DNA of 64,000 nt from Fischerella sp. PCC 9605 (GCF_000517105.1 NZ_KI912148.1:1606518-1670517), one strand, 5' to 3'. Positions 19,294 through 28,312 are shown, counted from the first letter of the stretch. Numbers and translations: made by a program. Notes: a model not told the origin generated them from the sequence alone.

Positions 19294-21366
19294 TTAATTT
19301 TTAGACCTAGGAACTTTGTTCCGATTTCGCATTTTTTCATAACTAACAGCAGCCGTACCACCAGTTACTAATAAAACTCCTAACACTTGTATAGGTTGCA
19401 AGTTTTCTTGAATAATAAACCCAGCAAGAATCACTGTTAAAGCAGGAATAGTAGCACCCACAATTGCAGAACGTGTGGCTCCTAGTTTGCGAATACCAAC
19501 ATTATTGAATAAATAACCAAACAGAGTGAATACGCCCAAAATAAAAGCACTTAAAATCAATTCCAACAAGTTGTTAGGATTTAGTAGCAAACTCCAATTC
19601 ATTGGTAAAGGTAGCATCAGACCAATGAAGGACAACAGCAACACGGTAGCGAAATTAATTAAGGTAAAGGAGACAGGATGTAGTTTGGCTGCACAGATGC
19701 GTGTGAGAATTACGTACACAGCAAAAGTGACTCCTGAAGCTATGGCTGTGGTGCTACCTAAAACGTTACCCGTGCCGATGGTTGTAGAACCTGCCAAAAC
19801 TAGCATCTGACCCAAACAGATACAAGCAAGCGCTTTCAAGCGGAAGGAATTAGGTTGATCTCGGAATAAAAACCATGCCAATAGTCCACTAATGGCTGGG
19901 TAGATAAACAACAGTGTAATCGCCATTCCAACCGCTATTTGACCAATGGCAATGTAAATTAATACCTGAGATAAAAATAAAAAGCATCCACTCACAATCG
20001 ACAATAACAACAGCTGCTTGGCTTGAGCATTGGCAGTAGAAGATTTTGCTCGTGCTGATTGGATTAAGCTTTGCAAGTCTTGCCATACTTGCGGATGCAT
20101 CATGGGAGCCAGAACTAACATCAACGGTACAACTATTAGCATCCGGAGCATTAAAATTAACAGAGAATTACCCAAAGTCGGTGGTAGCAAACGCTCGACT
20201 TCAAATACTCCAAAAATCAGAGTACCTGGGTTAAAAACCACTTTAATGGCTACGTTGTAAAGCGATGTCGCCACCGTTGACAACACGACCAACAATAGAC
20301 CGATTGCTGGTATCGATGACCTTCTCACCCGAGAAGGTGGTGGCGCTGGTGTATACTCCTCTGGCGGTGGTGGTGTTGGTACGAATGCAGTAGGAGGTCT
20401 AGTTTCGCGTTTGGGGACTATTCTTGTTGGCAGAAGATGATTTGCGATCGCCTCCTTAGGCAAACTGGATTGTGGTGCTATTGGCTGTGAAATAGTATCT
20501 GTTTGTTGGAGTTTCGTGACAACTTCCCGAGAAACGTGCTGTTGTTGCTCAGTTGGTTTGTCTTCCCAAGCAATAATATCTTGCGGTTGCTCGTTTTGTT
20601 GCTCGGTCGGTTCGTCTTCCCAAGCAATAATATCTTGCGGTTGCTCGTTTTGTTGCTCGGTTGGTTTGTCTTCCCAAGCAATAATATCTTGCGGTTGCTC
20701 GTTTTGTTGCTCAGTTGGTTTGTCTTCCCAAGCAATAATATCTTGCTGTTGCTCAGTCGGTTCTTCATCAAAAGGTGATACAAATTGGATTACTGTTGGC
20801 GGAGATGCTCCTTTTTTGGTTGTTGTGAGTTCTTCACGCACCAGTTCTCCATGCAGACGATTTACTAACTCTGCTAAGATTTCTTCCCCTTGCTGTTGTT
20901 GAATCGACATCCGAGACAACTGTTGGGAAAGATTATTTTGATAGTTCTTTACCTCCTGCTGCAAAGTGTTAAAAGTGATGGTAAGGGTATCATCTAATGA
21001 GCCAAGAACTTGATTTGCAACAGCATTGTCTTTTTCTACAGCTTGGTTAGCTAAAGTTTCCAGCGAAGATTTTAGTTGTGACGATATGTGATTCGCCAAA
21101 ACTTGTGCTAACTGACTCAACAATGGTTGCAAGTCGCTGAATTGCCGACCTTGAAGTAAGTCTTCTTTTTCTTGTTGCAGACGTTGAACATCATTAGCTA
21201 AACGGAGTTTCTCCGCTTGTAGTCGCTGAATATCTTCCTGTAAAGACTTAAGCACGGTTCGCTGAATAGTTTGCAATTCTTCTGTTACAGCCCGTAGAGC
21301 AGTGTCTGCTTCTGCTAATGGATCGCCTGCTCGTGAGTTTTGCGATCGCTTTTCAAATCGTCCCAT
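19294..21366 (-). CDS. EamA/DMT-family transporter with a long N-terminal cytoplasmic coiled-coil and repeat region
   Basis: 690 residues from ATG 21366 (MGRFEKRSQNSRAGDPLAEA). Residues 15-190 form coiled coils (LQEDIQRLQAEKLRLANDVQRLQQEK). Residues about 208-285 hold four copies of an 18-residue unit containing DIIAWEDKPTEQQNE. A Pro-rich linker follows (PPTAFVPTPPPPEEYTPAPP). The last 330 residues carry ten predicted helices, two EamA modules typical of drug/metabolite carriers (AIGQIAVGMAITLLFIYPAI and the second at about 570-680). Typical DMT proteins have about 300 residues, so this is a large fusion. The repeat is a perfect-period 54-bp DNA repeat. It sits next to hetR on the same strand, separated by the 1.2-kb hetR leader region. 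Confidence 0.8.
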   Translation of the reverse strand: MGRFEKRSQNSRAGDPLAEADTALRAVTEELQTIQRTVLKSLQEDIQRLQAEKLRLANDVQRLQQEKEDLLQGRQFSDLQPLLSQLAQVLANHISSQLKSSLETLANQAVEKDNAVANQVLGSLDDTLTITFNTLQQEVKNYQNNLSQQLSRMSIQQQQGEEILAELVNRLHGELVREELTTTKKGASPPTVIQFVSPFDEEPTEQQQDIIAWEDKPTEQQNEQPQDIIAWEDKPTEQQNEQPQDIIAWEDEPTEQQNEQPQDIIAWEDKPTEQQQHVSREVVTKLQQTDTISQPIAPQSSLPKEAIANHLLPTRIVPKRETRPPTAFVPTPPPPEEYTPAPPPSRVRRSSIPAIGLLLVVLSTVATSLYNVAIKVVFNPGTLIFGVFEVERLLPPTLGNSLLILMLRMLIVVPLMLVLAPMMHPQVWQDLQSLIQSARAKSSTANAQAKQLLLLSIVSGCFLFLSQVLIYIAIGQIAVGMAITLLFIYPAISGLLAWFLFRDQPNSFRLKALACICLGQMLVLAGSTTIGTGNVLGSTTAIASGVTFAVYVILTRICAAKLHPVSFTLINFATVLLLSFIGLMLPLPMNWSLLLNPNNLLELILSAFILGVFTLFGYLFNNVGIRKLGATRSAIVGATIPALTVILAGFIIQENLQPIQVLGVLLVTGGTAAVSYEKMRNRNKVPRSKN
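20535..20765 (-). repeat. In-frame 54-bp tandem repeat inside the EamA-type gene
   Basis: The anchor TTCCCAAGCAATAATATCTT occurs at 20563, 20617, 20671 and 20725, an exact 54-bp period, with a partial fifth unit at the 3' side. It encodes the 18-residue DIIAWEDKPTEQQNE unit. Copies differ by single substitutions. Being a multiple of three it can expand without breaking the frame. Confidence 0.9.
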
Positions 21367-21745
21367 TAGTTTATTACCTCTGACCCCTTGACACACCAAC
21401 CACTTTTTGCCTATCAGAGTTTCCTAAAAATACATTTAACATGGAAGAATGTAAATATAATGACAGTTTACCTATCAATCAAGGATTGATTTGTAACTGT
21501 AACTATTTTTGTGAAAAATACACAGTCCTGCGATCGCCCGACGAGCATTTTAGAGAATTAGCGTTCGCTAGAGGTAGTCTTGTCAAGGTGGGTCAAAAAC
21601 GAACCCAAACCTTAGCACCTCTTAGTGTCTTAGTGTCTTAGTGTCTTAGTGTTTCAATCATTCTTTTTTCACTACCAAGACACCAAGAAAAATCCATTGC
21701 CAAGACTCACACTTTGACAGGAGTGTAGGGAAACCCCAAAATGAC
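21367..21745. other. Intergenic region with dispersed repeat copy 2
   Basis: 379 bp upstream of the EamA-type gene and downstream of the phosphate transporter. The 21605-21720 part is copy 2 of the GTGTCTTAG/CCAAGACACC element (see 9640). The remainder, near 21400-21540, would hold the promoter of the EamA-type gene. The plus-strand frame 21441-21641 runs into the repeat and is not a gene. Confidence 0.45.
21605..21720. repeat. Dispersed ~100-bp repeat, copy 2
   Basis: Same layout as 9640-9750: GTGTCTTAG direct repeats, TTTCAATCATTCTTTTTTCAC spacer with one base different from copy 1, CCAAGACACCAAGAAAAATCC, then a CCAAGACTCACACTTTGACAG tail that closely matches the tail of copy 1. Confidence 0.65.
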
Positions 21746-23053
21746 TCATCCCAAATTTAAAATCCGGACAATGCTAAAGATAGCAGCACTAAGTCCTGCG
21801 CTCACGGGTACTGTCACGAGCCAAGCAGTGGCAATGCCTTGGAGAGTTTTAAATTGAACTGATTTAGGGTTTTGCACCAGTCCAATGCCAACTACACCAC
21901 CGACAAGAGCATGAGAAGTGGAAACAGGTAATCCTAGGCGGGAGGCAAGTAGGATGGTGGTGGCAGTTGCAAGTTCGGCGCAAAATCCACTGCTGGGTTG
22001 TAAGGGAATGATGCTTTCACCGATAGTAGCGATGACTTTTTTACCCCAGACAGCTAAACCAGTGACAATGCCAGCGCCACCAAGTACTAAAATCCAGATC
22101 GGAATAGCGATCCCGCCGATCGGTACTGTGCCAGTGTTATGAATGTAAATGATCGCCGCTAAAGGAGCGATCGCGTTACCGACATCATTAGAACCATGAG
22201 CAAAGGCAACAAAACAAGCACTCAGTAACTGGAATTTGGCGAATAGGCGCTCAACGGTAGGTAATTGGGAATTTTGTGATACGGAGAAAGATTTCACCCC
22301 ATCTCCCCATCCCCCCATCCCCCCATCTCCCTCTCTCCCCATCTCCAACTCTCGCCAACTGTAGAAGCTAAGTCCAACCGCTGCAATTCCTCCCACAAGT
22401 AATGAGATGTCGTGAGCAGGTATTTTTATACCAACTTCCTTAATCAAAAAACTTGCGATCGGTTGAGTAACTGCTGGTAGAACAATTACACCGAATACTC
22501 CTAGCAACATCGCACTTAACCAGGGTATCCACTCATTTAAGTGTATTAATTGATGCGGTTGTTCTAATATCCAGCGCTTAATTTGACTGTAAAATAAAGC
22601 AGCAATTGCACCACTGATTATTGGTGTGACAATCCAGCCCAAGGTGATTTGTCCAATTGATGACCAATCAATCGCACCTATTCCCAAAGCTACCCAACTA
22701 AAGCCTGCGATCGCACCAACAACCGCATGAGAAGAAGACACAGGCAAACCGCAGGAAGTGGCAATTTGTAACCACAAACCGCAACTTAGTAGCACTGTCA
22801 TCATCCCAATCGCTAACATTTGGGGTGTACTGGCAAATAAACTGGGATTGGCAATTTTCGTCGCGAGAGTTTCCGATACTTCATGTCCAAACAGTACCGC
22901 ACCCGTAAATTCCAATACACCTGCAATTATTAATGCCTGTTTGAGAGTTACAGCCTTGGAACCTACAGAGGTTCCCATTGCGTTGGCAACATCATTTGCA
23001 CCCAGGTTAAAAGCGAGATAGAAGGCTAGTAAGACGACAATAGTGATAAACAT
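21746..23053 (-). CDS. Low-affinity inorganic phosphate transporter, PiT family
   Basis: 435 residues, a plausible PiT length. Both PiT signatures are present as a tandem duplication: NLGANDVANAMGTSVGSKAVT near the N-terminus and FAHGSNDVGNAIAPLAA in the second half; the two PHO4 domains each carry the GANDV/GSNDV motif needed for phosphate coordination. Ten hydrophobic segments are visible. Between about residues 240 and 265 the cytoplasmic loop contains GREGDGGMGGWGDGVKS, encoded by a CCCCATC-type repeat tract at 22298-22345, an insertion of intergenic-type repeat into the reading frame. Heptamer repeats also follow the start on the upstream side. Confidence 0.88.
   Translation of the reverse strand: MFITIVVLLAFYLAFNLGANDVANAMGTSVGSKAVTLKQALIIAGVLEFTGAVLFGHEVSETLATKIANPSLFASTPQMLAIGMMTVLLSCGLWLQIATSCGLPVSSSHAVVGAIAGFSWVALGIGAIDWSSIGQITLGWIVTPIISGAIAALFYSQIKRWILEQPHQLIHLNEWIPWLSAMLLGVFGVIVLPAVTQPIASFLIKEVGIKIPAHDISLLVGGIAAVGLSFYSWRELEMGREGDGGMGGWGDGVKSFSVSQNSQLPTVERLFAKFQLLSACFVAFAHGSNDVGNAIAPLAAIIYIHNTGTVPIGGIAIPIWILVLGGAGIVTGLAVWGKKVIATIGESIIPLQPSSGFCAELATATTILLASRLGLPVSTSHALVGGVVGIGLVQNPKSVQFKTLQGIATAWLVTVPVSAGLSAAIFSIVRILNLG
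22298..22345. repeat. CCCCATC/CTCCC short-repeat tract inside the PiT coding region
   Basis: About seven CCCCATC-type units lie here, in frame, encoding the Gly/Asp/Met-rich loop between the two halves of the phosphate transporter. The same unit fills gaps at 7310-7410 and interrupts the flavoprotein gene at 27290-27345. Confidence 0.8.
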
Positions 23054-23134
23054 GGTTTGGGGAGTAGTTAGTAGTTAGTAGTTAGTAGTTGGGTGTTATT
23101 TACCACTAACCACTATCCACTAACCACTAACTAT
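23054..23134. repeat. Heptamer repeats between the PiT and dehydrogenase genes
   Basis: GTAGTTAGTAGTTAGTAG then ACCACTAACCACTATCC fill the 81-bp gap and give it a self-complementary character. Confidence 0.75.
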
Positions 23135-24181
23135 TTATGGATAAATCAAAATCTTGTAAGTTTCCGGTGTGGGTGCGATCGCCCGATCTACAGCTGCTGA
23201 TAAATCTTGTAATGGGTAGCGATCGCTAATCAATGCCTGCACGTCGATGCGGCGATTAAAAACAATATCAGCCGACAGATTTTGCAGGCGGTAGGATGAA
23301 CTGTAACTGCCCATCAAATCGATTTCTCGGCGATAGAGAATATTCGGATTGACGGGAATTTCTACTTCATCAGGAAACTCGGCGAAAAATAGAATTTTAC
23401 CGCCTTTGCGGGTACAGTCGAGGGCTTGGAAGAAAGCTTTTTCACTGGGGACAGCAAGCAGGGTGACATCCACGCCTAAACCATTGGTGAGTGCTTTAAT
23501 TTTAGCTGGTAAATCTGCATCACGGGCATCAAAAGCCGCTTCTGCACCCACATGTAAAGCTTTTTCTATTCGCGAGGGAATTAAGTCGGTAGCGATCGCC
23601 TTTGCCCCAAAATACTTCACCAACATCACAAACATTAAGCCAATTGGCCCTGCACCAGTAATTAAAACTGTTTGCCCAGGAGCAATTTGAGCTTTTTTCA
23701 CCGCCTTGAGGCAGCAGTTAGTTGGTTCGACAAAACTTGCTTCTTCAAAACTAATATTATCGGGGATCGGAATTATCCCACCATTGCGGACAATATGACC
23801 GGGAACTTTAACATACTCAGCAAAACCACCACCACTAGGCGCAAACCCGGCTGTCGTGCAGATATTTTTATAGGTATCGCACATCGAGAAATTGTCATTG
23901 AGGCAGTAGTCACAACGCATACAGGGGATGTGGTGCATCACTGCTACTCGTTGTCCGACTTGCCAATTTTTTACCTCTGCGCCAACTGCTGCAATGGTTC
24001 CCGCAGTTTCATGTCCAAAAATGCGTGGCGGTTCATACAGCGGATAGCGAATTTTTTTGATATCCGACTGACACAAACCCACTACTCGCACCTGTACCAG
24101 CACTTCATCCGGTTCCAGCGTAGGTACGGGTATATCTTCGTAAGAAAGTTGATTAACGCCTCTAAATATTTGTGCTTTCAC
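23135..24181 (-). CDS. Zinc-dependent medium-chain dehydrogenase (sorbitol/alcohol dehydrogenase-like)
   Basis: 348 residues, normal for the MDR superfamily. Catalytic zinc ligands are Cys in GLCQSD and His/Glu in FGHETAG. The structural zinc lobe is seen as CMRCDYCLNDNFSMC. NAD(P) is bound by a Rossmann motif LITGAGPIGLMFVMLVKYFG near residue 170, followed by Asp (IATDLIPSRIEKA), which favours NAD over NADP. The substrate is probably a polyol or threonine-like alcohol; it cannot be read here. It stands alone, with the PiT gene downstream. Confidence 0.88.
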   Translation of the reverse strand: MKAQIFRGVNQLSYEDIPVPTLEPDEVLVQVRVVGLCQSDIKKIRYPLYEPPRIFGHETAGTIAAVGAEVKNWQVGQRVAVMHHIPCMRCDYCLNDNFSMCDTYKNICTTAGFAPSGGGFAEYVKVPGHIVRNGGIIPIPDNISFEEASFVEPTNCCLKAVKKAQIAPGQTVLITGAGPIGLMFVMLVKYFGAKAIATDLIPSRIEKALHVGAEAAFDARDADLPAKIKALTNGLGVDVTLLAVPSEKAFFQALDCTRKGGKILFFAEFPDEVEIPVNPNILYRREIDLMGSYSSSYRLQNLSADIVFNRRIDVQALISDRYPLQDLSAAVDRAIAPTPETYKILIYP

Positions 24182-24282
24182 GTTGATTTCTCACCGCTCG
24201 ACGATATTAGATTTAACACTAGGGGCGTTCTTTGGGCTATGAATTTTGAGATTTTTGTTTGTATTAATGCTCTGCGGAGAAT

Positions 24283-24855
24283 TTAAACTGCATCATCAAA
24301 GCCAACAGATCTGATTTTACTGACGAAATTTACTAAATTCACTCCATCTTGCTTACTTAGCAAACTAAGTAATTCGGTAACACTCAGGGGGTATTTTCTA
24401 TACTTTTGAGACTGTTTTTGCACTACTTGAACTATTTCTTCTGGGTAGTCATTGAATAGATCGCTAAGAAAATCATCTGCTGACTGTGCTTGGATATTCC
24501 AAGGAGTCAAAGCTTGAGCATCGAAATCTATAATATTGTTGGTAACAATCACATCAGCCCTAGCTACTACCGCAGCAGCAAGAACATGACGATCTTTGGG
24601 TTCATTAGTCATGAATTCTTCTATTTCTGCTGGTACTTGAACCATAGCTTCAGGAAAAGCTGCTTTCATGACCTCTTCAAGGTTTATCGCTTTCCCAGCA
24701 GAGATTTTCCCTTTTAGAACAAGATTACCTAATGCTTCATCTAAGATTTTTTGTGACCAGTAGGGTATGTACAAACCAGCTTCAGCAGTGGACAATAAAG
24801 TATCACGTAAATACGCAGGAAACAACACGCAGGCATCTAAGAGAACATTGAGCAT
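24283..24855 (-). CDS. PIN-domain ribonuclease, probable toxin
   Basis: 190 residues. The PIN acidic residues are visible: DACV near the N-terminus (MLNVLLDACVLFP), ILDEAL in the middle, and DRHVLAAAVVARADVIVTNNIIDFD with the D and N/D of the active site. The C-terminal 70 residues go beyond the usual 130-residue PIN size and look helical. It follows the HTH gene by 15 bp on the same strand, consistent with a toxin-antitoxin or VapBC-like operon. PIN toxins cleave RNA. Confidence 0.75.
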   Translation of the reverse strand: MLNVLLDACVLFPAYLRDTLLSTAEAGLYIPYWSQKILDEALGNLVLKGKISAGKAINLEEVMKAAFPEAMVQVPAEIEEFMTNEPKDRHVLAAAVVARADVIVTNNIIDFDAQALTPWNIQAQSADDFLSDLFNDYPEEIVQVVQKQSQKYRKYPLSVTELLSLLSKQDGVNLVNFVSKIRSVGFDDAV

Positions 24856-24870
24856 AGTAAATTTATGTCA

Positions 24871-25332
24871 TCACTCGTCCTCGTACAAACCTGCTTCTTC
24901 ACTCATTTCGATTAGTTGCTGTAAAATTTGGCTACGTTTTTGATCTCGCTGTTCTTTGTATTTCTTCAAATCCTCAAAACGAACACGCCGATGTGCGCCG
25001 ACCTTTATGTAAGGAATTTCACCCTGTTCTAATAACTTAATTAGATAGGGGCGTGAAACGTTGAGAAAATCAGCCGCTTGTTGAGTTGTCAGTTCCCGCT
25101 CTTGAGGGACTATAGATATAGCCTGTCCCAATGCCATTGCATGGACAACTTGACGCAACACCTGATAAACCGAATCAGGAATAGTAATTTCTTCTCCGTT
25201 TGCTCCTACAAGTTTCGGCTGGGAACCTTCGAGTTTGAGTATACGTTCGATTTGCCTAATAGATGACGCTTCTTGTTCTTGAGCCATCACTGACTCTACA
25301 GGCAAGTTTTGCCCAGACATGATGGTCTTCAT
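24871..25332 (-). CDS. Excisionase-type helix-turn-helix protein, probable antitoxin of the PIN pair
   Basis: 153 residues. The C-terminal half holds an Xis/MerR-like winged helix-turn-helix at about residues 80-140: LTTQQAADFLNVSRPYLIKLLEQGEIPYIKVGAHRRVRFEDLKKYKEQRD, in which SRPYLIKLLEQG is the recognition helix region. Residues 1-80 contain SIRQIERILKLEGSQPKLVG and VYQVLRQVVHAMALGQ. ATG 25320 (MSGQNLPVE...) is an alternative start four codons in. The pair with the PIN gene resembles systems where such HTH proteins serve as antitoxins. Confidence 0.7.
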   Translation of the reverse strand: MKTIMSGQNLPVESVMAQEQEASSIRQIERILKLEGSQPKLVGANGEEITIPDSVYQVLRQVVHAMALGQAISIVPQERELTTQQAADFLNVSRPYLIKLLEQGEIPYIKVGAHRRVRFEDLKKYKEQRDQKRSQILQQLIEMSEEAGLYEDE

Positions 25333-25533
25333 GGTGGCTGATAATTACTCTAGTATATTGCTCTATAATATCTCATATTACATAAACGAAATATCCGAAA
25401 AAATTATAATTTTCCCTCTGGCGTTCAGTTCAAGTTACTGCAAGATTATCTGTGGAGTGAGCAATCTTCAAGTGGGTTTGTTCGTGGGCAATCCTATAGT
25501 TAGAGTGAATTGAAAACCCATCAGAGTTATCGT

Positions 25534-26241
25534 ATGGCTTCCTTACCTGCATGGTATTTTGATGAATCCAGAATGGCTGGCATCGACTTCAATGATGCGA
25601 CTGTGGTTGAGATATTTGATCGCAACCAATTATCGAGTACACCACAGAAAGAACAGGACTTAGTCTCTCAATTAGGTATTTGTTCAGGACATAGTGTTAT
25701 TGAATTGGGTGCAGGTACAGGTACTTTTGCAATTCAAGCTTCATTGGCTGGTGCTTCAGTAAATGCTGTTGATATTTCGCAGGCTATGTTGACTTATGCC
25801 CAACACAAAGCTCAAAAATCTGGTGCTATCAACATTAAATTTCATCAAGCAGGCTTCTTATCCTACAAACACGAAGGTGATTTAGCTAATTTTTTAGTGA
25901 CAAAAGCCTCACTTCACATCTTGCCAGATTTCTGGAAAATGGTAGCATTTCTACGAATGGCTTCGATGCTCAAACCTAATGGTGTCTTTTACCTCCGTGA
26001 TGCAATATTCTCATTTCCACCTGCTGAGTACGAAACTGCGATCGATGAAACTATTGAGCAAATAGCAAAACGTGAAGGTGAGGGCTGGACAGCTAAAGAC
26101 TATGAAGGACACGTGCGTGAGGAATACAGTACCTTCTCATGGATCATTGAAGGTATGCTGAGGCAAGCTGGGTTTAACATCTCTGACGTGCAGTATCTTA
26201 CACCCACTGTTGCTGAGTACTTATGCATCAAAGTAGCCTAA
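25534..26241 (+). CDS. Class I SAM-dependent methyltransferase
   Basis: 235 residues from ATG 25534 (MASLPAWYFDESRMAG). SAM-binding motif I is HSVIELGAGTGTFAIQAS near residue 60, followed by VNAVDISQAMLTYAQ (motif II acidic residue) and VTKASLHILPDFWK in motif III. The fold is typical of small-molecule methyltransferases; substrate unknown. A TTG 8 codons upstream is possible. It is the first of two plus-strand genes leading to patX. Confidence 0.8.
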   Translation: MASLPAWYFDESRMAGIDFNDATVVEIFDRNQLSSTPQKEQDLVSQLGICSGHSVIELGAGTGTFAIQASLAGASVNAVDISQAMLTYAQHKAQKSGAINIKFHQAGFLSYKHEGDLANFLVTKASLHILPDFWKMVAFLRMASMLKPNGVFYLRDAIFSFPPAEYETAIDETIEQIAKREGEGWTAKDYEGHVREEYSTFSWIIEGMLRQAGFNISDVQYLTPTVAEYLCIKVA

Positions 26242-26381
26242 CATCTCATCACATCTTATGCTTCGTTATATCAAGCATAATAGAGTTCAGATAAACGAAA
26301 TATCCGAAAAATAGCAAGATTATCTTGTCTGATACCAAGCCAGCTGGTGAGAATATATCGGAAATCCAGCGAGGTTAACAG

Positions 26382-28202
26382 ATGGTGAATCAGACGTACA
26401 CAGCTGATGTCTTAGTAGTCGGTGGTGGCACAGGGGGAACCGCTGCTGCTATCCAAGCAGCGCGAAGAGGGGCAAAAACGATCCTCGTCAGCGAATTTTC
26501 TTGGCTGGGGGGAATGCTGAGTTCCGCTGGCGTGTCTGCACCGGATGGCAATGAACTAGAAGCCTTTCAAACGGGATTATGGGGTGCATTTTTACGGGAG
26601 TTGCAGCTGCGACAACCAGGAGGATTAGACAATAGCTGGGTAAGCTTTTTTAGTTACGATCCGCGCGTTGGGGCAGAGATTTTTGCAGATTGGGTGCGGC
26701 AATTACCAAATCTACTTTGGATTTCCGGATATGTGCCGTTAGAAGTTTTCAAAGAAGGAAATTGTGTAACTGCTGTCCGGTTTGCAGATTTCACTGTCAA
26801 AGCCAAGGTGATTCTTGATGCTACGGAGTTGGGAGATTTATTGGCTTTGGCTGAAATACCTTACCGCTGGGGTTGGGAGTTGCAGTCGGAGTGGGGAGAA
26901 CCCAGCGCCCCAGCCAACTTTAATTCACTCACAACAAAATATCCGGTGCAAGCTCCCACTTGGGTAGTGGTGATGCAAGATTACGGTGAAGCCGTTGCCC
27001 CAGAAATTCCGGCTGCACCTAATTACGACTCAGCGCTGTTTGTTGGTGCTTGGGATGACTATGGCGCAGAGGCGTTTTTAAATTACGGTCGCTTGCCCGG
27101 TAGTCTGTTTATGATGAATTGGCCCATTTGCGGCAATGACTATGGTGAAGGTGTAGCGCGATTAATTGAGTCAGAGACAGCGCAGCGTGAGTTTAAAACA
27201 GAATGCCTTTGGCATAGCCAAAATTTCGCCCGTTTTATCCAAACTCAACTCGGTCGTCGCTACGGTTTGGCAAATCAAGTCTTCCCCTACTCCCCATCTC
27301 CCCATCTCCCCATCCCCCCATCCCCCCATCTCCCCCTCTCCCCCGGCGGTGGTGCTTATGCTTTACACCCCTACTACCGGGAAAGTCGTCGCCTAGTAGG
27401 ATTAACTACTGTTAGAGAGCAAGATATTTTGCCAATGGCAGGGGGTAGGGTTGCAGCGTTAAATATAGATGCGATCGCGATTGGTAACTACGCCAACGAC
27501 CATCATTATCCTGGTATCAAGTTTCAGTTGCAACCGAAATCCATTCGCTGGGGAGGTCGTTGGACGGGAACTCCCTTCACCATTCCCTACCGTTGCTTAA
27601 TTCCGGTGGACACAGACGGTTTATTGGTGTGTGAGAAGAATATTTCTGTGTCTCATATTGCTAACGGATCAACCAGATTGCAACCTGTAGTCATGGGTAT
27701 TGGTCAAGCTGCGGGAATGGCTGCTGCTATTTGCGTACAGTTAAATTGCCAACCAAGGGATTTACCGATAAGAGTGCTGCAAGAAGCTTTACTACAAGAT
27801 CAATTCTCGCGTGCGGCAGTAGTGCCGTTATTTAACTTACCATCCACACATGCTGATTGGTTACACTGGCAACTCTACTACTTAAATAATCCAGAAGCCT
27901 ATCCAGGTAGTGGCGATTGTTCTGATTCACAGTATTCTCAGTACTATTACGGCAATAGCAAGACCGTACCATCACAAAATTTTAACTTTTTTACGGGTAA
28001 TTTTCATCGTCTAACTCAGCAAGATTACCGATTCACTACCATCTCGCCAGCACCATACAAAGGACAAACTTGGCAGCTTGTGACTTTGCGATCGCACGTA
28101 GATGATCGGCTACAAACTTGTCCCCATCAGCAACTGCTCAAAATCTGGGGGCGACTCAATTATGCAGGTAATTGGTTACTAGTGGAAAATATCGATATCT
28201 GA
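26382..28202 (+). CDS. FAD-dependent oxidoreductase (FAD_oxidored family) with an internal repeat insertion
   Basis: 606 residues. The N-terminal dinucleotide motif is TADVLVVGGGTGGTAAAIQA, followed by the GGMLSSAGVSAPDGNE region that is typical of PF12831-type flavoproteins. VILDATELGDLLALAEIPYRWG and the GQAAGMAAAICVQ C-terminal region support the fold. Between about residues 303 and 325 lies PSPHLPIPPSPHLPLSP, encoded by CCCCATC-type repeats at 27290-27345; this stretch does not resemble the surrounding enzyme and is likely a repeat insertion. The last 90 residues are probably a substrate-binding cap. The gene ends 110 bp before patX. Confidence 0.78.
   Translation: MVNQTYTADVLVVGGGTGGTAAAIQAARRGAKTILVSEFSWLGGMLSSAGVSAPDGNELEAFQTGLWGAFLRELQLRQPGGLDNSWVSFFSYDPRVGAEIFADWVRQLPNLLWISGYVPLEVFKEGNCVTAVRFADFTVKAKVILDATELGDLLALAEIPYRWGWELQSEWGEPSAPANFNSLTTKYPVQAPTWVVVMQDYGEAVAPEIPAAPNYDSALFVGAWDDYGAEAFLNYGRLPGSLFMMNWPICGNDYGEGVARLIESETAQREFKTECLWHSQNFARFIQTQLGRRYGLANQVFPYSPSPHLPIPPSPHLPLSPGGGAYALHPYYRESRRLVGLTTVREQDILPMAGGRVAALNIDAIAIGNYANDHHYPGIKFQLQPKSIRWGGRWTGTPFTIPYRCLIPVDTDGLLVCEKNISVSHIANGSTRLQPVVMGIGQAAGMAAAICVQLNCQPRDLPIRVLQEALLQDQFSRAAVVPLFNLPSTHADWLHWQLYYLNNPEAYPGSGDCSDSQYSQYYYGNSKTVPSQNFNFFTGNFHRLTQQDYRFTTISPAPYKGQTWQLVTLRSHVDDRLQTCPHQQLLKIWGRLNYAGNWLLVENIDI
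27290..27345. repeat. CCCCATC-type repeat tract inside the flavoprotein coding region
   Basis: About eight tandem heptamer-like units (CCCCATC, CCCCCAT) lie in frame. They match the intergenic tracts at 7310-7410 and the in-frame tract at 22298-22345. Confidence 0.8.
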
Positions 28203-28249
28203 ACAAAGTATTTTTTTCAGTTAAAAACAATACTTTTTTTACCAAACTG

Positions 28250-28280
28250 TCCGGATGCACTAAACGCAACTCAGTATCAG
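28250..28280 (+). promoter_or_regulatory. DIF-type (TCCGGA) promoter in front of patX
   Basis: TCCGGA at 28250-28255 is the hexamer known from early heterocyst-specific promoters such as that of nsiR1. A weak -10 candidate, TATCAG, lies at 28275-28280 with 19 nt between. The patX ATG is about 58 nt downstream of TCCGGA. The -10 is imperfect, so only the -35-like box is strong. Confidence 0.5.
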
Positions 28281-28312
28281 TGAAGTAGAGAGTTCTAAAA
28301 TAGACATCCGAT

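Noticed and set aside
20535-20765. Possible CRISPR array
   Set aside because: The period is 54 bp with no unique spacers, and the whole repeat is in frame within a long coding region.
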